The position numbers and the translations under genes are program-made. The notes beneath the pieces were generated by a model, which worked only from the letters and a program-made list of their open reading frames with translations, did no database searches and had not been told where the DNA came from. DNA of 64,000 bases, from contig NC_017955.1 of assembly GCF_000306785.1 (NCBI RefSeq), forward strand, positions 1,302,001 to 1,366,000. The letters run 5' to 3'. Every line of letters begins with the position of its first letter. The stretch's first letter is position 1. The DNA comes from Modestobacter italicus (GTDB taxonomy: Bacteria; Actinomycetota; Actinomycetes; Mycobacteriales; Geodermatophilaceae). Shown one piece after another: positions 24,234 through 33,138 of the stretch.

Positions 24234-25205
24234 TCAGTGCAGGGCGGTCGACAGGCGGACGGTGAGGCCCTCGCCTGCGTCGATGACGTCGACGTTGTCG
24301 CACAGCTGCCGGGCCAGCCACAGCCCCATGCCGCCGCGGGAGAGGTCGGTGCCGTGGGCCGGGCCGTAACCGGCGAACGGGTCGTCCATGCCGGGGCCGC
24401 GGTCGCTGATCCGGCAGACGACCCGGTCGGCGGACGCCCACAGCCGCAGCTGCACCGGCGGGCCACCGTGCCGCACCGCGTTGGAGCTCATCTCGTCGAT
24501 CGCCAGGTGCAGGTCCTCGACCCGGTCGGGGTCCCCGCCCAGGCCGGTCAGCCGCTCACCGACCGCGTGCCGCAGCCCGATGAAGTCCGAGACGTCGTCC
24601 ACCTGCAGCAGCGGCTCGGTCGCCTCCAGCGGCTCGACCGGCACCGGGAGCGAACGCAGGTAGTCGGCGGGTTCGACGTAGTCGGGGTTGGGCCGGCGGC
24701 CCTGCTCGCCGACCAGGTGCGGGTGGGTGTGCAGCCCTGCCTCGACCACCTGGTCGGGCAGCCGGCGGACGTCGTAGACGCACAGCCCCCACAGCGGCTG
24801 GGGGTGCAGGGCCCGGTTGATCACCGCCTCGTAGCGCTGCCACTCCAGCCACTCCCGGGCGGTCGGGCCGAAGTCGGTGTCCCCGACCACCCGGACCCGC
24901 GGGTGCCCGGCCTGGACGCGCTCCTGCGCCAGCTTGCGGAAGGCGGTGATCGCCGCGGGGGTGCGGGTGCCGTACACGCCGTTGCGCTCCACGACGACCA
25001 CGCCGTCCTCGCCACCGATGGCGTCGAGCAGCGACCGGGCGCAGGAGTCCTCGATCGCGATGACCGCGGCCTCGCCGGCTGCCAGCCCGGCCCGCAGGAA
25101 GGGGGCCGCGACCGCGACCAGCTGCTCCGGCGACTCGTAGAGGGCCAGGTCGTGCTGGTAGACGTGCGGGGGCCCGGACGGTACCCGGGGGCGGGCGGGG
25201 GGCAT
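24234..25205 (-). CDS. RsbA-like regulator: MEDS sensory domain plus HATPase (anti-sigma kinase)
   Basis: Encodes 323 residues from ATG 25205, after GAGGAGGG. Residues ~10-185 form a MEDS domain (HVYQHDLALYESPEQLVAVAAPFLRAGLAAGEAAVIAIED), a sensory module found in actinobacterial RsbA proteins. Residues ~215-323 are a GHKL ATPase of the RsbW/SpoIIAB type (LHLAIDEMSSNAVRHGG, ISDRGPGMDDP, RGGMGLWLARQLCD). Such proteins bind or phosphorylate anti-anti-sigma factors. The SpoIIE-type phosphatase lies 112 bases upstream on the same strand, so the two probably form a partner-switching module. No sigma factor or STAS protein is adjacent. Confidence 0.9.
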   Translation of the reverse strand: MPPARPRVPSGPPHVYQHDLALYESPEQLVAVAAPFLRAGLAAGEAAVIAIEDSCARSLLDAIGGEDGVVVVERNGVYGTRTPAAITAFRKLAQERVQAGHPRVRVVGDTDFGPTAREWLEWQRYEAVINRALHPQPLWGLCVYDVRRLPDQVVEAGLHTHPHLVGEQGRRPNPDYVEPADYLRSLPVPVEPLEATEPLLQVDDVSDFIGLRHAVGERLTGLGGDPDRVEDLHLAIDEMSSNAVRHGGPPVQLRLWASADRVVCRISDRGPGMDDPFAGYGPAHGTDLSRGGMGLWLARQLCDNVDVIDAGEGLTVRLSTALH

Positions 25206-25317
25206 CAGGCCCTCCTCTCGGTCGTCGCTGGGAGCGTCCGCCGTCCTCCCACGGTAGGCCACCTGCATCCCGTCGGCGGGAGTCGCGAGGGGAGCGGGGA
25301 CCCTCGTCGTCGTCACC

Positions 25318-27414
25318 TCAGCCAAGGGTCGGGTCCTCCGGGACGACGTCGGGCACCCGGTTCGGTCCGGCCTCGGCCGGCCGCGGCCGGTCCTGGGGGT
25401 GCAGCCGGACGGCGACCAGGGCCACGTCGTCCTCGGGCTTGCCGTCGACGAGCCGGGCGATGAGCTCGTCGCACAGCTGCTGCAGCGGCAGGTCGGCCAG
25501 CGCCGCCAGGTGCGTGCGCAGCCGGTGCAGGCCGGTGTCGAGGTCGGCGTCCCGGCGCTCGATCAGCCCGTCGGTGTAGAGCAGCACCGTGGAGCCGCGG
25601 TCCAGCGTCACCACCGACTCCGTCCGGTGGACGGTCGAGTCGACGCCGAGCAGCAGGTCGGCCTTCCAGTCGGCCAGCACGACGACGCTGCCGTCGGGGT
25701 GCAGCGCCAGCGGCGGCAGGTGCCCGGCGTTGGCCCACACCATCCGGGTGACCCCGCGCCGCCGCTCGTCGTCGTCCTGCTCCAGCCGGGCCACCGCCGC
25801 GGTGGCCAGCGTGTCGATCTGCAGCACGGCCATTGCCGAGTCCAGCCCGCGGAGCACCTCGGCCGGGCCGGCGTCGCTGTAGGCGGCGATGCCGCGCAGC
25901 AGGCTGCGGACCTGCCCCATCGCGGCGGCGGCGGCGGTGTCGTGCCCGACGACGTCGCCGATGACCAGCGTCGTGGCCCCGTTGGGCTGCAGGAACGCGT
26001 CGTACCAGTCGCCGCCGACCCGGGCCGCCTCGGCGGCGGGCAGGTACCGGACGACGATCTCGGCGTGGTCGGGCTCCGGGGGCTCGGTGAGCAGGCTGCG
26101 CTGCAGCGCCTCGGCCATCTGCTGCTGCTGGCCGAACAGCCGGGCGTTGTCCAGCGCGAGCCCGGCCCGGTCGGCGACGTCCTGGGCGACGGTCACGTCG
26201 GCGTCGGTGGGCTGGTGCCCGTCGGCGTAGAACAGGGTGAGCAGCCCGAGGGTGCGCCCGCGGGCCCGCAGCGGCAGGGCGACCTCGGTCCGGGGGGCGA
26301 GCAGGGTCAGCAGGTCGCGCGCCCGCCCCGGCGGCAGCAGCTCCAGCACGTCGTCCCCGGCGAAGGTCACCGCCTCGTTCGAGTGCAGCGCCATGCCCAC
26401 CGGTGAGGTCAGCGGCATGGCGTCCAGCCGCACCTCGGCGTAGCGGTCCAGCACCGAGCGCTGCGCCGGGTCGACGTGCCAGGTGCCCACGTCGCGCGGG
26501 TGCCCGTCGTCGTCGATGACGGTGAGCACGCAGTAGTCGGCGAGGGCCGGGACGACGATCCGGGGCAGCCGGGCGGCGGCGGCCTCGACGTCCAGGGTGC
26601 CGGCCAGCTCGGCGCTGACCTGGGCGAGCAGGGTGAGCCGGCGGGTGGCCCGCTCGGCCTGCGCCTCGGCGTGCCGGCGCTCGGTGACCTCGAGGAAGTA
26701 GACCGACAGCCCGTCGGGGGTGGGCCAGGCGCGCAGCTCGTACCAGCCGTTGAGCGGCTCGGGGTAGTGCGCGTCGAAGGCGACCGGCTGCCCGGTCGCC
26801 ACGGCCTGGCGGTAGCTCTCCTCGAACACGCCGTTGACCGTCGCGGGGAAGGCGTCCCAGATGACCTGGCCGAGCAGCTCGTCGCGGGTGCGCCCGAGCA
26901 GCTTCTCGGCCTGGGCGTTGACGTGGGCGAAGCGCCACCCGGCGTCCAGGGAGTAGAAGCCGGCCGGCATCGCCTCCAGCACGCGGCTGACCCGGGCCTC
27001 GCTCGCCACCTCGGCGGTGACGTCGTAGGCCACGCCGATCACCCGCGTCGCCGGCCCGGGGGCGGTGCCGAGGCCCCTGCCCCGGGCGCTGACCCACCGG
27101 GTGTCCCCGTCGGGCAGCAGGATCCGGTAGTCGGTCTCCAGCTCGCCCCGGGTGGCGATCACGTGCTTGAGCGCCTCGGTCACCCGGGGCAGGTCGTCGG
27201 GGTGCAGCCGGGTGTTGAACGCCTCGATGGTCTGCTCGAACGTCGCCGCGTCGTAGCCGAACATCTCGACCAGCCGGGCGTCCCAGCTCAGCCGGCCGGT
27301 GGTGAGGTCCCAGTCGAAGGTCCCGATCCCGGCCGCGTCGATCGCCAGCTGCGCCCGCAGCTGGGTCGTCTGCTGGTCCGCCTCCGGCACGTCGCCGACA
27401 GACGTCGGCTCCAC
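25318..27414 (-). CDS. PAS-PAS-GAF-SpoIIE/PP2C serine phosphatase
   Basis: Encodes ~698 residues from GTG 27414; GTG 27459 would add 15. Domain order: PAS (about 20-135; GTFDWDLTTGRLSWDARLVEMFG, with a PAC-like end), PAS (about 140-260; LEAMPAGFYSLDAGWRFAHVNAQAEKLLG), GAF (about 270-435) and PP2C-SpoIIE (about 450-670). The metal-binding motifs RVGGDWYDAF, VIGDVVGHD, LLYTDGLIERRD and KPEDDVALVAV are present. It would dephosphorylate an anti-anti-sigma protein in response to a signal sensed by PAS/GAF. No membrane segment is seen. It is paired with the RsbA-like gene downstream. Confidence 0.92.
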   Translation of the reverse strand: MEPTSVGDVPEADQQTTQLRAQLAIDAAGIGTFDWDLTTGRLSWDARLVEMFGYDAATFEQTIEAFNTRLHPDDLPRVTEALKHVIATRGELETDYRILLPDGDTRWVSARGRGLGTAPGPATRVIGVAYDVTAEVASEARVSRVLEAMPAGFYSLDAGWRFAHVNAQAEKLLGRTRDELLGQVIWDAFPATVNGVFEESYRQAVATGQPVAFDAHYPEPLNGWYELRAWPTPDGLSVYFLEVTERRHAEAQAERATRRLTLLAQVSAELAGTLDVEAAAARLPRIVVPALADYCVLTVIDDDGHPRDVGTWHVDPAQRSVLDRYAEVRLDAMPLTSPVGMALHSNEAVTFAGDDVLELLPPGRARDLLTLLAPRTEVALPLRARGRTLGLLTLFYADGHQPTDADVTVAQDVADRAGLALDNARLFGQQQQMAEALQRSLLTEPPEPDHAEIVVRYLPAAEAARVGGDWYDAFLQPNGATTLVIGDVVGHDTAAAAAMGQVRSLLRGIAAYSDAGPAEVLRGLDSAMAVLQIDTLATAAVARLEQDDDERRRGVTRMVWANAGHLPPLALHPDGSVVVLADWKADLLLGVDSTVHRTESVVTLDRGSTVLLYTDGLIERRDADLDTGLHRLRTHLAALADLPLQQLCDELIARLVDGKPEDDVALVAVRLHPQDRPRPAEAGPNRVPDVVPEDPTLG

Positions 27415-27604
27415 GCGTCCACCCACCCCACGTCGCTGCCCCGGCGGTCCGGGGCTCACCGGGCTCGGTGCTGAACCCCGACGTCTGTTGTGTCACGGAC
27501 GACGGGTCCGGGGCAAGCGCCACGACGCAGATCACGTCGAGCTGTGTCCCGTGGTGCCGGTGGTGCGCCGGGCCGCCGCACCCCGGCGACCCGGCGCAGC
27601 GGAC

Positions 27605-28849
27605 CTAGCGACGCAGGGCGCCGGCCGGCACCGGGACGTCGTCGCCGACGGGGGTGTCCGCGGCCAGGTCGGCCTCGAAGGCGGCCACGTCGTCGGCCAC
27701 GTCGTCGGACCCGCTGCCGGCGACCTCGGGCCAGCCGATGCTCGGCGCGTGACCGCGGAAGTTCTTCAGCCACCAGCCCCAGTCCTCGGGCACCAGGTCG
27801 AACGGGCTCTCCTGACCGAGCTCCCGGGCCGCCCAGACCGGCCAGTGCGGGTTGGCCAGCGCCGGGCGACCGAGGAGGACGACGTCGACGTCCCCGCTGC
27901 GCACGGCGGCGTCGGCGTTCTGCGGCACGCCCAGGTTCCAGCTGGTGGCCACCGGGATGCCGATGTCGCGCTTGACCCGGCCGGCCTTGGCGACCCAGGC
28001 GCTGGCGTCGTTCCAGAACGGGTCGACCATGTCGTCGGTGTTCCCGCCGAAGCTGACGTCGGCGAGGTCCAGCCCGTGCTCGGCCATCCAGCCGATCGCG
28101 ACGACCGAGTCCTCGAACTGGGTCCCCAGCGGGTGGAAGTCGTCCGAGCCCAGCCGCATGGTCAGCGGCAGGTGCTCCGGCCACACCGCGCGGACGGCGT
28201 CCAGCGCCTCCAGGTGGAAGCGGGCCCGGTTCTCCAGGCTGCCGCCGTACTCGTCGTCGCGCTGGTTGGCCAGCGGCGAGAAGAAGCTGGCGCCCAGGTA
28301 GCCGTGCGCGAAGTGCATCTCCAGCCACTCGTACCCGGCGTCGGCCGCGCGGCGGGCGGCGTCGGCGTACTGCCGGTGCACCTGCCGGATCTCCTCGACG
28401 GTCAGCGCGTGCACCGGGTGGGGGCGCTTCGGCGCGCCGTAGGGGATCGGCGAGGGGCCGACGACCTGCCAGCCGTCGGGGTGGTCCGGCGGGAGCTGGG
28501 TGCCGCCCTCCCAGGGCCTCAGCTCGCTGCCGTTGCGGCCGGTGTGGCCGAGCTGGATGCCGGCGACGCCGCCCATCTGCTTGATCATCGAGGTGACCCG
28601 GGCGTGGCCCTCGACCTGGTCGTCGTCCCAGATGCCGGCGCAGTGCACGCCGGTGCGCCCCTCGGGCGCGATCGCCACCTGCTCGGGGAACACCAGGCCG
28701 AACCCGCCGGCGGCGCGGGCGCCCAGGTACATGAGGTGGAAGTCGTCGAGTTGCCCGTCGCGGGAGCGGTACATCGTCATCGGGCTCATGCCGATGCGGT
28801 TGCGGAGGGTGACGCCCTTGAGGGTGAAGGGGCTGAACAGGTCCGGCAT
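27605..28849 (-). CDS. Old Yellow Enzyme family NADH:flavin oxidoreductase
   Basis: Encodes 414 residues from ATG 28849, which follows CGGAGGA. The TIM-barrel FMN enzyme signatures are LFSPFTLKGVTLRNRIGMSPM, IQLGHTGRNGS, WLEMHFAHGYLGASFFSPLANQRDDEYGGSLENRARF and VLLGRPALANPHWP. The class resembles YqjM-like OYEs (H-x2-R-N after the barrel strand). These reduce activated alkenes with NAD(P)H. A 40-residue acidic C-terminal tail follows the barrel. Monocistronic by layout; the physiological substrate is unknown. Confidence 0.93.
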   Translation of the reverse strand: MPDLFSPFTLKGVTLRNRIGMSPMTMYRSRDGQLDDFHLMYLGARAAGGFGLVFPEQVAIAPEGRTGVHCAGIWDDDQVEGHARVTSMIKQMGGVAGIQLGHTGRNGSELRPWEGGTQLPPDHPDGWQVVGPSPIPYGAPKRPHPVHALTVEEIRQVHRQYADAARRAADAGYEWLEMHFAHGYLGASFFSPLANQRDDEYGGSLENRARFHLEALDAVRAVWPEHLPLTMRLGSDDFHPLGTQFEDSVVAIGWMAEHGLDLADVSFGGNTDDMVDPFWNDASAWVAKAGRVKRDIGIPVATSWNLGVPQNADAAVRSGDVDVVLLGRPALANPHWPVWAARELGQESPFDLVPEDWGWWLKNFRGHAPSIGWPEVAGSGSDDVADDVAAFEADLAADTPVGDDVPVPAGALRR

Positions 28850-28940
28850 GGGGTCCTCCGTGGCGGTGGGTGCGTCCCCGCAGTCCACGACCCGGGTGAG
28901 GACGCCCGGTGACGGCCAGGCTGTTTCTGCGTTCCGTTTC

Positions 28941-28969
28941 CCGCACACCGGCTCCCCGGGGGTGTGCGG
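28941..28969. repeat. Hairpin upstream of the Old Yellow Enzyme gene
   Basis: CCGCACACC at 28941-28949 pairs with GGTGTGCGG at 28961-28969, with an 11-base loop. It lies about 92 bases upstream of the ATG at 28849, in the promoter or leader region, and could be an operator or part of the terminator cluster of the MFS gene. Confidence 0.45.
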
Positions 28970-28973
28970 AAGC

Positions 28974-29013
28974 ACGACGGCGCCGTCCCCGGGCTCGGGG
29001 ACGGCGCCGTCGT
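28974..29013 (-). terminator. Perfect 18-bp hairpin terminator of the DHA2 exporter gene
   Basis: Arms 28974-28991 and 28996-29013 are perfect complements with the loop GGCT. It begins seven bases beyond the MFS stop. Confidence 0.85.
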
Positions 29014-29020
29014 ACGCGGG

Positions 29021-30550
29021 TCAGTGACCGGCGGCGGGCACCTGCGCACCGCGCTGCGGCACCGGGTTCGGGCCGCTGGGGAGCACCACCAGGCTGACCA
29101 CCGCGCCCAGGGCGAAGACCCCGGCCGAGACCAGGAAGGCCCGGGTCTCACCGGCGACCGCGGCGTCCGCGAGCACCGACGCCGACTGCTGGTGGGAGGT
29201 CACGTAGGAGGCGGTGACCGTGGCGGCGATGGTGTTCAGCAGCGCCGTGCCCAGCGCCCCGCCGACCTGCTGGCCGGTGTTGACCAGCGCGGAGGCGACA
29301 CCGGCGTCCGCGGGCCGGGTGCCCGAGGTCGCGGTGTTGAAGCACGAGGCGAAGATCAGGCCCATGCCCAGGCCCATCACGAACAGCGCCGGGAGCACGT
29401 GTCCCAGGTAGCCGCTGGTGGCCTCGAGCCGCCACAGGTAGAGCAGCCCGGCCGTGCCGAACAGCTGGCCGGTGGCGATGATGAACCGCGGGCCGATCTT
29501 GGGCAGCAGCCGCGGGACGACGACCGTCGAGCTGGTCAGGATGCCTGCCACGAACGGCAGGAACGCGACGCCGCTCTTCAGCGGGCTGAAGCCCTTGGTC
29601 TGCTGCAGGTAGTAGGTGAGGAACAGGAAGACGGCGAACATGCCGATCGCGGCCAGCGTGATGGCCACGTAGGCGCCACCGCGGCGCCGGTCCAGGACCA
29701 CCCGCAGCGGCAGCAGCGGGTGGGCGACCTTGGCCTGCAGCAGGACGAAGGCGACCAGCAGCAGCACCGAGACGACGATCAGCGCCACCGTGACCGGGTC
29801 GCCCCAGCCGTCGGTCTCGGCGCGGGCGAAGGCGTAGACCAGCCCCCCGAGGCCGAGCACCGCGGTGACCACGCCGGGGATGTCCAGGTGGACGCCGTCG
29901 GCCGGGGCGACCTTGCGGACGAACACCACGGCGCCGGCACCGGCGATCAGCGCGATCGGGATGTTGACGTAGAGGCACCAGCGCCAGCTGGCGTACTCGG
30001 TGAGCACGCCGCCCAGCAGCAGGCCGATGGCCGCACCGGCGCCGGCGATGGCGCCGAAGATGCCGAAGGCCTTGCCGCGCTCCTTGGGGTCGCTGAACGT
30101 GATGGTCAGCAGCGACAGCGCGGAGGGGGCGAGCACCGCGCCGAACACGCCCTGGACGGCGCGGGCGGCGACCAGCGTGCCGAACCCGGTGGCCGCGCCG
30201 CCGAGGGCGGAGGCCAGGGCGAAGCCGATCAGGCCGACGAGCAGCGTGCGGCGGCGGCCGAACATGTCGGCCAGCCGGCCGCCGAGCAGCAGCAGCCCGC
30301 CGAAGGCCAGCGCGTAGGCGGTGACGACCCACTGCCGGTCGGCGTCGTCGAAGCCGAGGTCGGCCTGCGCGCTGGGCAGCGCGATGTTCACGATGGTCGC
30401 GTCCAGCACGACCATCAGCTGGGCGAGGCCGAGCGCGGCGAGGGTCCACCAGCGCCGGCTGTGGTCGCGCTCGTCCTGGGCGGCGGCGGTGGCCTTGGCG
30501 TCGGCGGTCCCGGGGAGGGCCGAGGCGGAGGGTGGAGCGGGGTGGGACAC
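29021..30550 (-). CDS. MFS drug exporter, DHA2 (14-helix) family
   Basis: Encodes 509 residues from GTG 30550, which follows AGGAG. Fourteen hydrophobic segments fit the EmrB/QacA (DHA2) branch. Motif A-like GGRLADMFGRRRTLLVG follows helix 2, LMVVLDATIVNIALPSAQ is the helix 1 signature (motif D1), and GAGAAIGLLLGGVLTEYASWRWCLYVNIPI is motif C with its flank. It exports hydrophobic compounds by proton antiport. It is divergent from an SDR gene (130-base gap). No regulator is next to it, unlike the second exporter at 33139. Confidence 0.93.
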   Translation of the reverse strand: MSHPAPPSASALPGTADAKATAAAQDERDHSRRWWTLAALGLAQLMVVLDATIVNIALPSAQADLGFDDADRQWVVTAYALAFGGLLLLGGRLADMFGRRRTLLVGLIGFALASALGGAATGFGTLVAARAVQGVFGAVLAPSALSLLTITFSDPKERGKAFGIFGAIAGAGAAIGLLLGGVLTEYASWRWCLYVNIPIALIAGAGAVVFVRKVAPADGVHLDIPGVVTAVLGLGGLVYAFARAETDGWGDPVTVALIVVSVLLLVAFVLLQAKVAHPLLPLRVVLDRRRGGAYVAITLAAIGMFAVFLFLTYYLQQTKGFSPLKSGVAFLPFVAGILTSSTVVVPRLLPKIGPRFIIATGQLFGTAGLLYLWRLEATSGYLGHVLPALFVMGLGMGLIFASCFNTATSGTRPADAGVASALVNTGQQVGGALGTALLNTIAATVTASYVTSHQQSASVLADAAVAGETRAFLVSAGVFALGAVVSLVVLPSGPNPVPQRGAQVPAAGH

Positions 30551-30680
30551 GGGGGCTCCTGGGCGAGGTGTGCAGGTCAGAGGCGCACCGTCGCGCCGGC
30601 GTGGGGACGCCTGAGGTCATTGCTCGGTGCACGCAACCATCTCGGGTGTCGACCTGTTCCCGGTGGGGGAAGGAACGCCC

Positions 30681-31454
30681 ATGGCCTCCTCCTCGTTCGA
30701 CTTCACCGGCTCCGTCGTCCTGGTCACCGGGGGTGGCAGCGGCATCGGCCTCGCCATCACCCGGGCCTTCCTCGACGCGGGCGCGACGGTGGCGGTCAGC
30801 GGCCGCCGTCCCGACCGGCTGGAGCAGGCGCTGGCCGGGCACCCCGCCGAGCGCACCGCGGCGCTGCCCGCGGACGTCTCCGACGGTGCGCAGGTCACCC
30901 GGCTGGTGGCCGACGTGGTCGAGCGCTTCGGCCGGCTCGACGTCGTGGTGAGCAACGCGGCCGGCTACGAGTCCGGCCCGCTCACCGAGCTGGCCGACGA
31001 CGCCTGGGAGCGGCTGCGGGCCACCAACGTCGACGGCTTCTTCCACCTGGCGAAGGCCACGCTGCCGCACCTGGCCACCTCAGGGGGCAACCTGGTGGCG
31101 GTGTCCTCGGTCTCCGGGGAGCGCGGCGACTGGGGGCAGGCCGCCTACAACGCGACGAAGGCCGCGATCAGCAACTTCGTCCGGTCCCTCGCCCTGGACT
31201 GGGGCGCCCGCGGGGTGCGGCTGAACGCGGTGGCGCCGGCGTTCACCCTCACCGAGCTCACCGAGGGGATGGGCCGGGACGAGGCGTCCCTGGCGCCGTT
31301 CGTCAACCGCATCGCGCTGGGCCGGCCGGGGGAGCCCGAGGACGTCGCGCCGGTGGTGCTCTTCCTGGCCAGCGAGGCCGCGGGCTACGTCACCGGGGCG
31401 GTCGTGCCGGTCGACGGCGGGACCAGCGCGTCGACCGGCCAGCCGCACGTCTGA
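30681..31454 (+). CDS. SDR family oxidoreductase
   Basis: Encodes 257 residues from ATG 30681, seven bases after GAAGGAA. It is a classical SDR: cofactor motif VTGGGSGIG near residue 14, VVSNAAGYESG, catalytic Ser in AVSSVSGERG and YNATK with Tyr/Lys, then the C-terminal loop DVAPVVLFLASEAAGYVTGAVVPVDGG. Arg in SGRRPDR after the second strand suggests NADP preference. The substrate cannot be told. It reads away from the DHA2 exporter and is followed after 67 bases by an APC permease on the same strand. Confidence 0.93.
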   Translation: MASSSFDFTGSVVLVTGGGSGIGLAITRAFLDAGATVAVSGRRPDRLEQALAGHPAERTAALPADVSDGAQVTRLVADVVERFGRLDVVVSNAAGYESGPLTELADDAWERLRATNVDGFFHLAKATLPHLATSGGNLVAVSSVSGERGDWGQAAYNATKAAISNFVRSLALDWGARGVRLNAVAPAFTLTELTEGMGRDEASLAPFVNRIALGRPGEPEDVAPVVLFLASEAAGYVTGAVVPVDGGTSASTGQPHV

Positions 31455-31521
31455 CCCGGGCCCGCCGCGCGCACGCGGGATGTGCGATAAAGCGTGTCAT
31501 GACTGCGCGCACCGTCCCGGC

Positions 31522-33078
31522 ATGACGGGGTCCTCCTCCGCGCCGGCGGCACCTCCCCGGGTCGAGGGCGCCGCCGTCGACAAGGGGCTGAAGAGCGGGG
31601 CCCTCGGGCTGGCCTCCTCGATCGTGCTCGGCGTCTCCTCCACCGCGCCGGCCTACGCGCTGGCCGCCACCCTGGGGTTCGTCGTCATCGCCGTCGGGGT
31701 CAAGGCGCCGGCGATCATGCTGCTGGCCTTCGTGCCGATGTGGCTGATCGCCGTCGCCTACTCGGAGCTGAACAAGCGCGAGCCCGACTGCGGGACGACC
31801 TTCACCTGGGCGGCCCGCGCCTTCGGTCCGCGCACCGGCTGGATGGGCGGCTGGGGGATCATCGCCGCCGACGTCATCGTGATGGCCAACCTGGCCCAGG
31901 TCGCCGGCTCCTACGGGTACCGGCTGGTCGGGCTGGACTCCCTCGCCGAGAGCACGCTCTGGACGACGGTCGCCGGGGTCGGCTGGATCGCGCTGATGAC
32001 CTGGATCTGCTACCGGGGCATCGAGCCGACCGCGCGGGTGCAGAACGTGCTGCTGGCCGTGGAGGTCGTCGTCCTGGTGGCGTTCGCCACCTACGCGCTG
32101 GTCAAGGTCTACGCCGGCACCGCACCCGCGGGCGCCCTCACGCCGTCGCTGTCCTGGCTGTGGCCCTCGGGCCTCAGCTGGGCCTCGCTCACCGAGGCCG
32201 TGCTGCTGGCGATCTTCATCTACTGGGGCTGGGACTCCGCGGTCGCGGTGAACGAGGAGACCGCCGACCCCACCCGCTCGCCGGGGCGGGCGGCGATCAT
32301 CTCCACCGTCCTGCTGGTCGGCATCTACACGGTCGTGTCGATCGCGACGGTCGCCTTCGCCGGGGTCGGCACCGAGGGGATCGGGCTGGGCAACGAGGCC
32401 AACGCCGAGGACGTGTTCAACGCCCTGGGGACGACGGTCTTCGGTGACGACGTCTTCGGGCGCGTGTTCGAGGCGCTGCTGATCGTCTCGGTGCTCACCT
32501 CGTCGGCGGCCTGCACCCAGACCACGATCCTGCCCACCGCCCGGGGCTCGCTGTCGATGGCCGCCTACGGCGCGCTGCCGCGGTCCTTCGCCCGGATCCA
32601 CCCGCGGTACCTGACGCCGACGGTCTCCACGGTCTGGATGGGCGCGGTCTCCATCGCCTTCTACGTCGGCCTCACCCTGGTGAGCGAGAACGTGCTGGTC
32701 GACTCGATCACGGCGACCGGGATGCTGATCGCCTTCTACTACGGGCTGACCGGGTTCGCCTGCGCCTGGGAGTTCCGCCGGTCGCTGCACGGCCCGCGGG
32801 ACGTGCTGATGCGCTTCCTGCTCCCGCTGCTGGGCGGGCTGTTCATGCTCGCCGTCTTCGTGCTCGCCTGCGTCGAGTACGCCGACCCGGAGTACGGCGA
32901 GACGGTGTTCCACGGCGTGGGCGGGGTGTTCGTCATCGGCGTCGGCGCCCTGCTGCTCGGGGTGCTGCTGATGGTCGTCTACGCCCGGGTGGCGCCGGCC
33001 TTCTTCCGCGGGCGGACGATGCTGCGCGGCACCGACGACCTGCTGGACTCGGTGACGGGCACCGACCCCCGCGCCTGA
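31522..33078 (+). CDS. APC family amino acid/polyamine permease
   Basis: Encodes 518 residues from ATG 31522; no clear ribosome site precedes it, and the upstream in-frame ATG (31480) would add a Cys/His-rich 14-residue extension. Twelve membrane segments are visible. The first holds the APC signature GALGLASSIVLGVSSTAPAYALA, and helix 3 and the following loops (WAARAFGPRTGWMGGWGIIAADVIVMANL) are typical. The sequence YWGWDSAVAVNEETADPTRSPGRAA matches the conserved helix 6 to loop region. It imports an amino acid, amine or similar compound. A hairpin terminator follows 14 bases after the stop. Confidence 0.92.
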   Translation: MTGSSSAPAAPPRVEGAAVDKGLKSGALGLASSIVLGVSSTAPAYALAATLGFVVIAVGVKAPAIMLLAFVPMWLIAVAYSELNKREPDCGTTFTWAARAFGPRTGWMGGWGIIAADVIVMANLAQVAGSYGYRLVGLDSLAESTLWTTVAGVGWIALMTWICYRGIEPTARVQNVLLAVEVVVLVAFATYALVKVYAGTAPAGALTPSLSWLWPSGLSWASLTEAVLLAIFIYWGWDSAVAVNEETADPTRSPGRAAIISTVLLVGIYTVVSIATVAFAGVGTEGIGLGNEANAEDVFNALGTTVFGDDVFGRVFEALLIVSVLTSSAACTQTTILPTARGSLSMAAYGALPRSFARIHPRYLTPTVSTVWMGAVSIAFYVGLTLVSENVLVDSITATGMLIAFYYGLTGFACAWEFRRSLHGPRDVLMRFLLPLLGGLFMLAVFVLACVEYADPEYGETVFHGVGGVFVIGVGALLLGVLLMVVYARVAPAFFRGRTMLRGTDDLLDSVTGTDPRA

Positions 33079-33091
33079 CGTACTCACCGGC

Positions 33092-33125
33092 CGTCCTCCC
33101 GCACCAGCGTTGCTGCGGGAGGACG
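33092..33125. terminator. Bidirectional hairpin terminator between convergent genes
   Basis: CGTCCTCCCGCA (33092-33103) pairs with TGCGGGAGGACG (33114-33125) across a 10-base loop that can form its own short stem. It serves the APC permease and the convergent MFS gene. A second palindrome (GATCAGGT-C-ACCTGATC, 33132-33148) covers the MFS stop codon. Confidence 0.8.
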
Positions 33126-33138
33126 CCCTTCGATCAGG

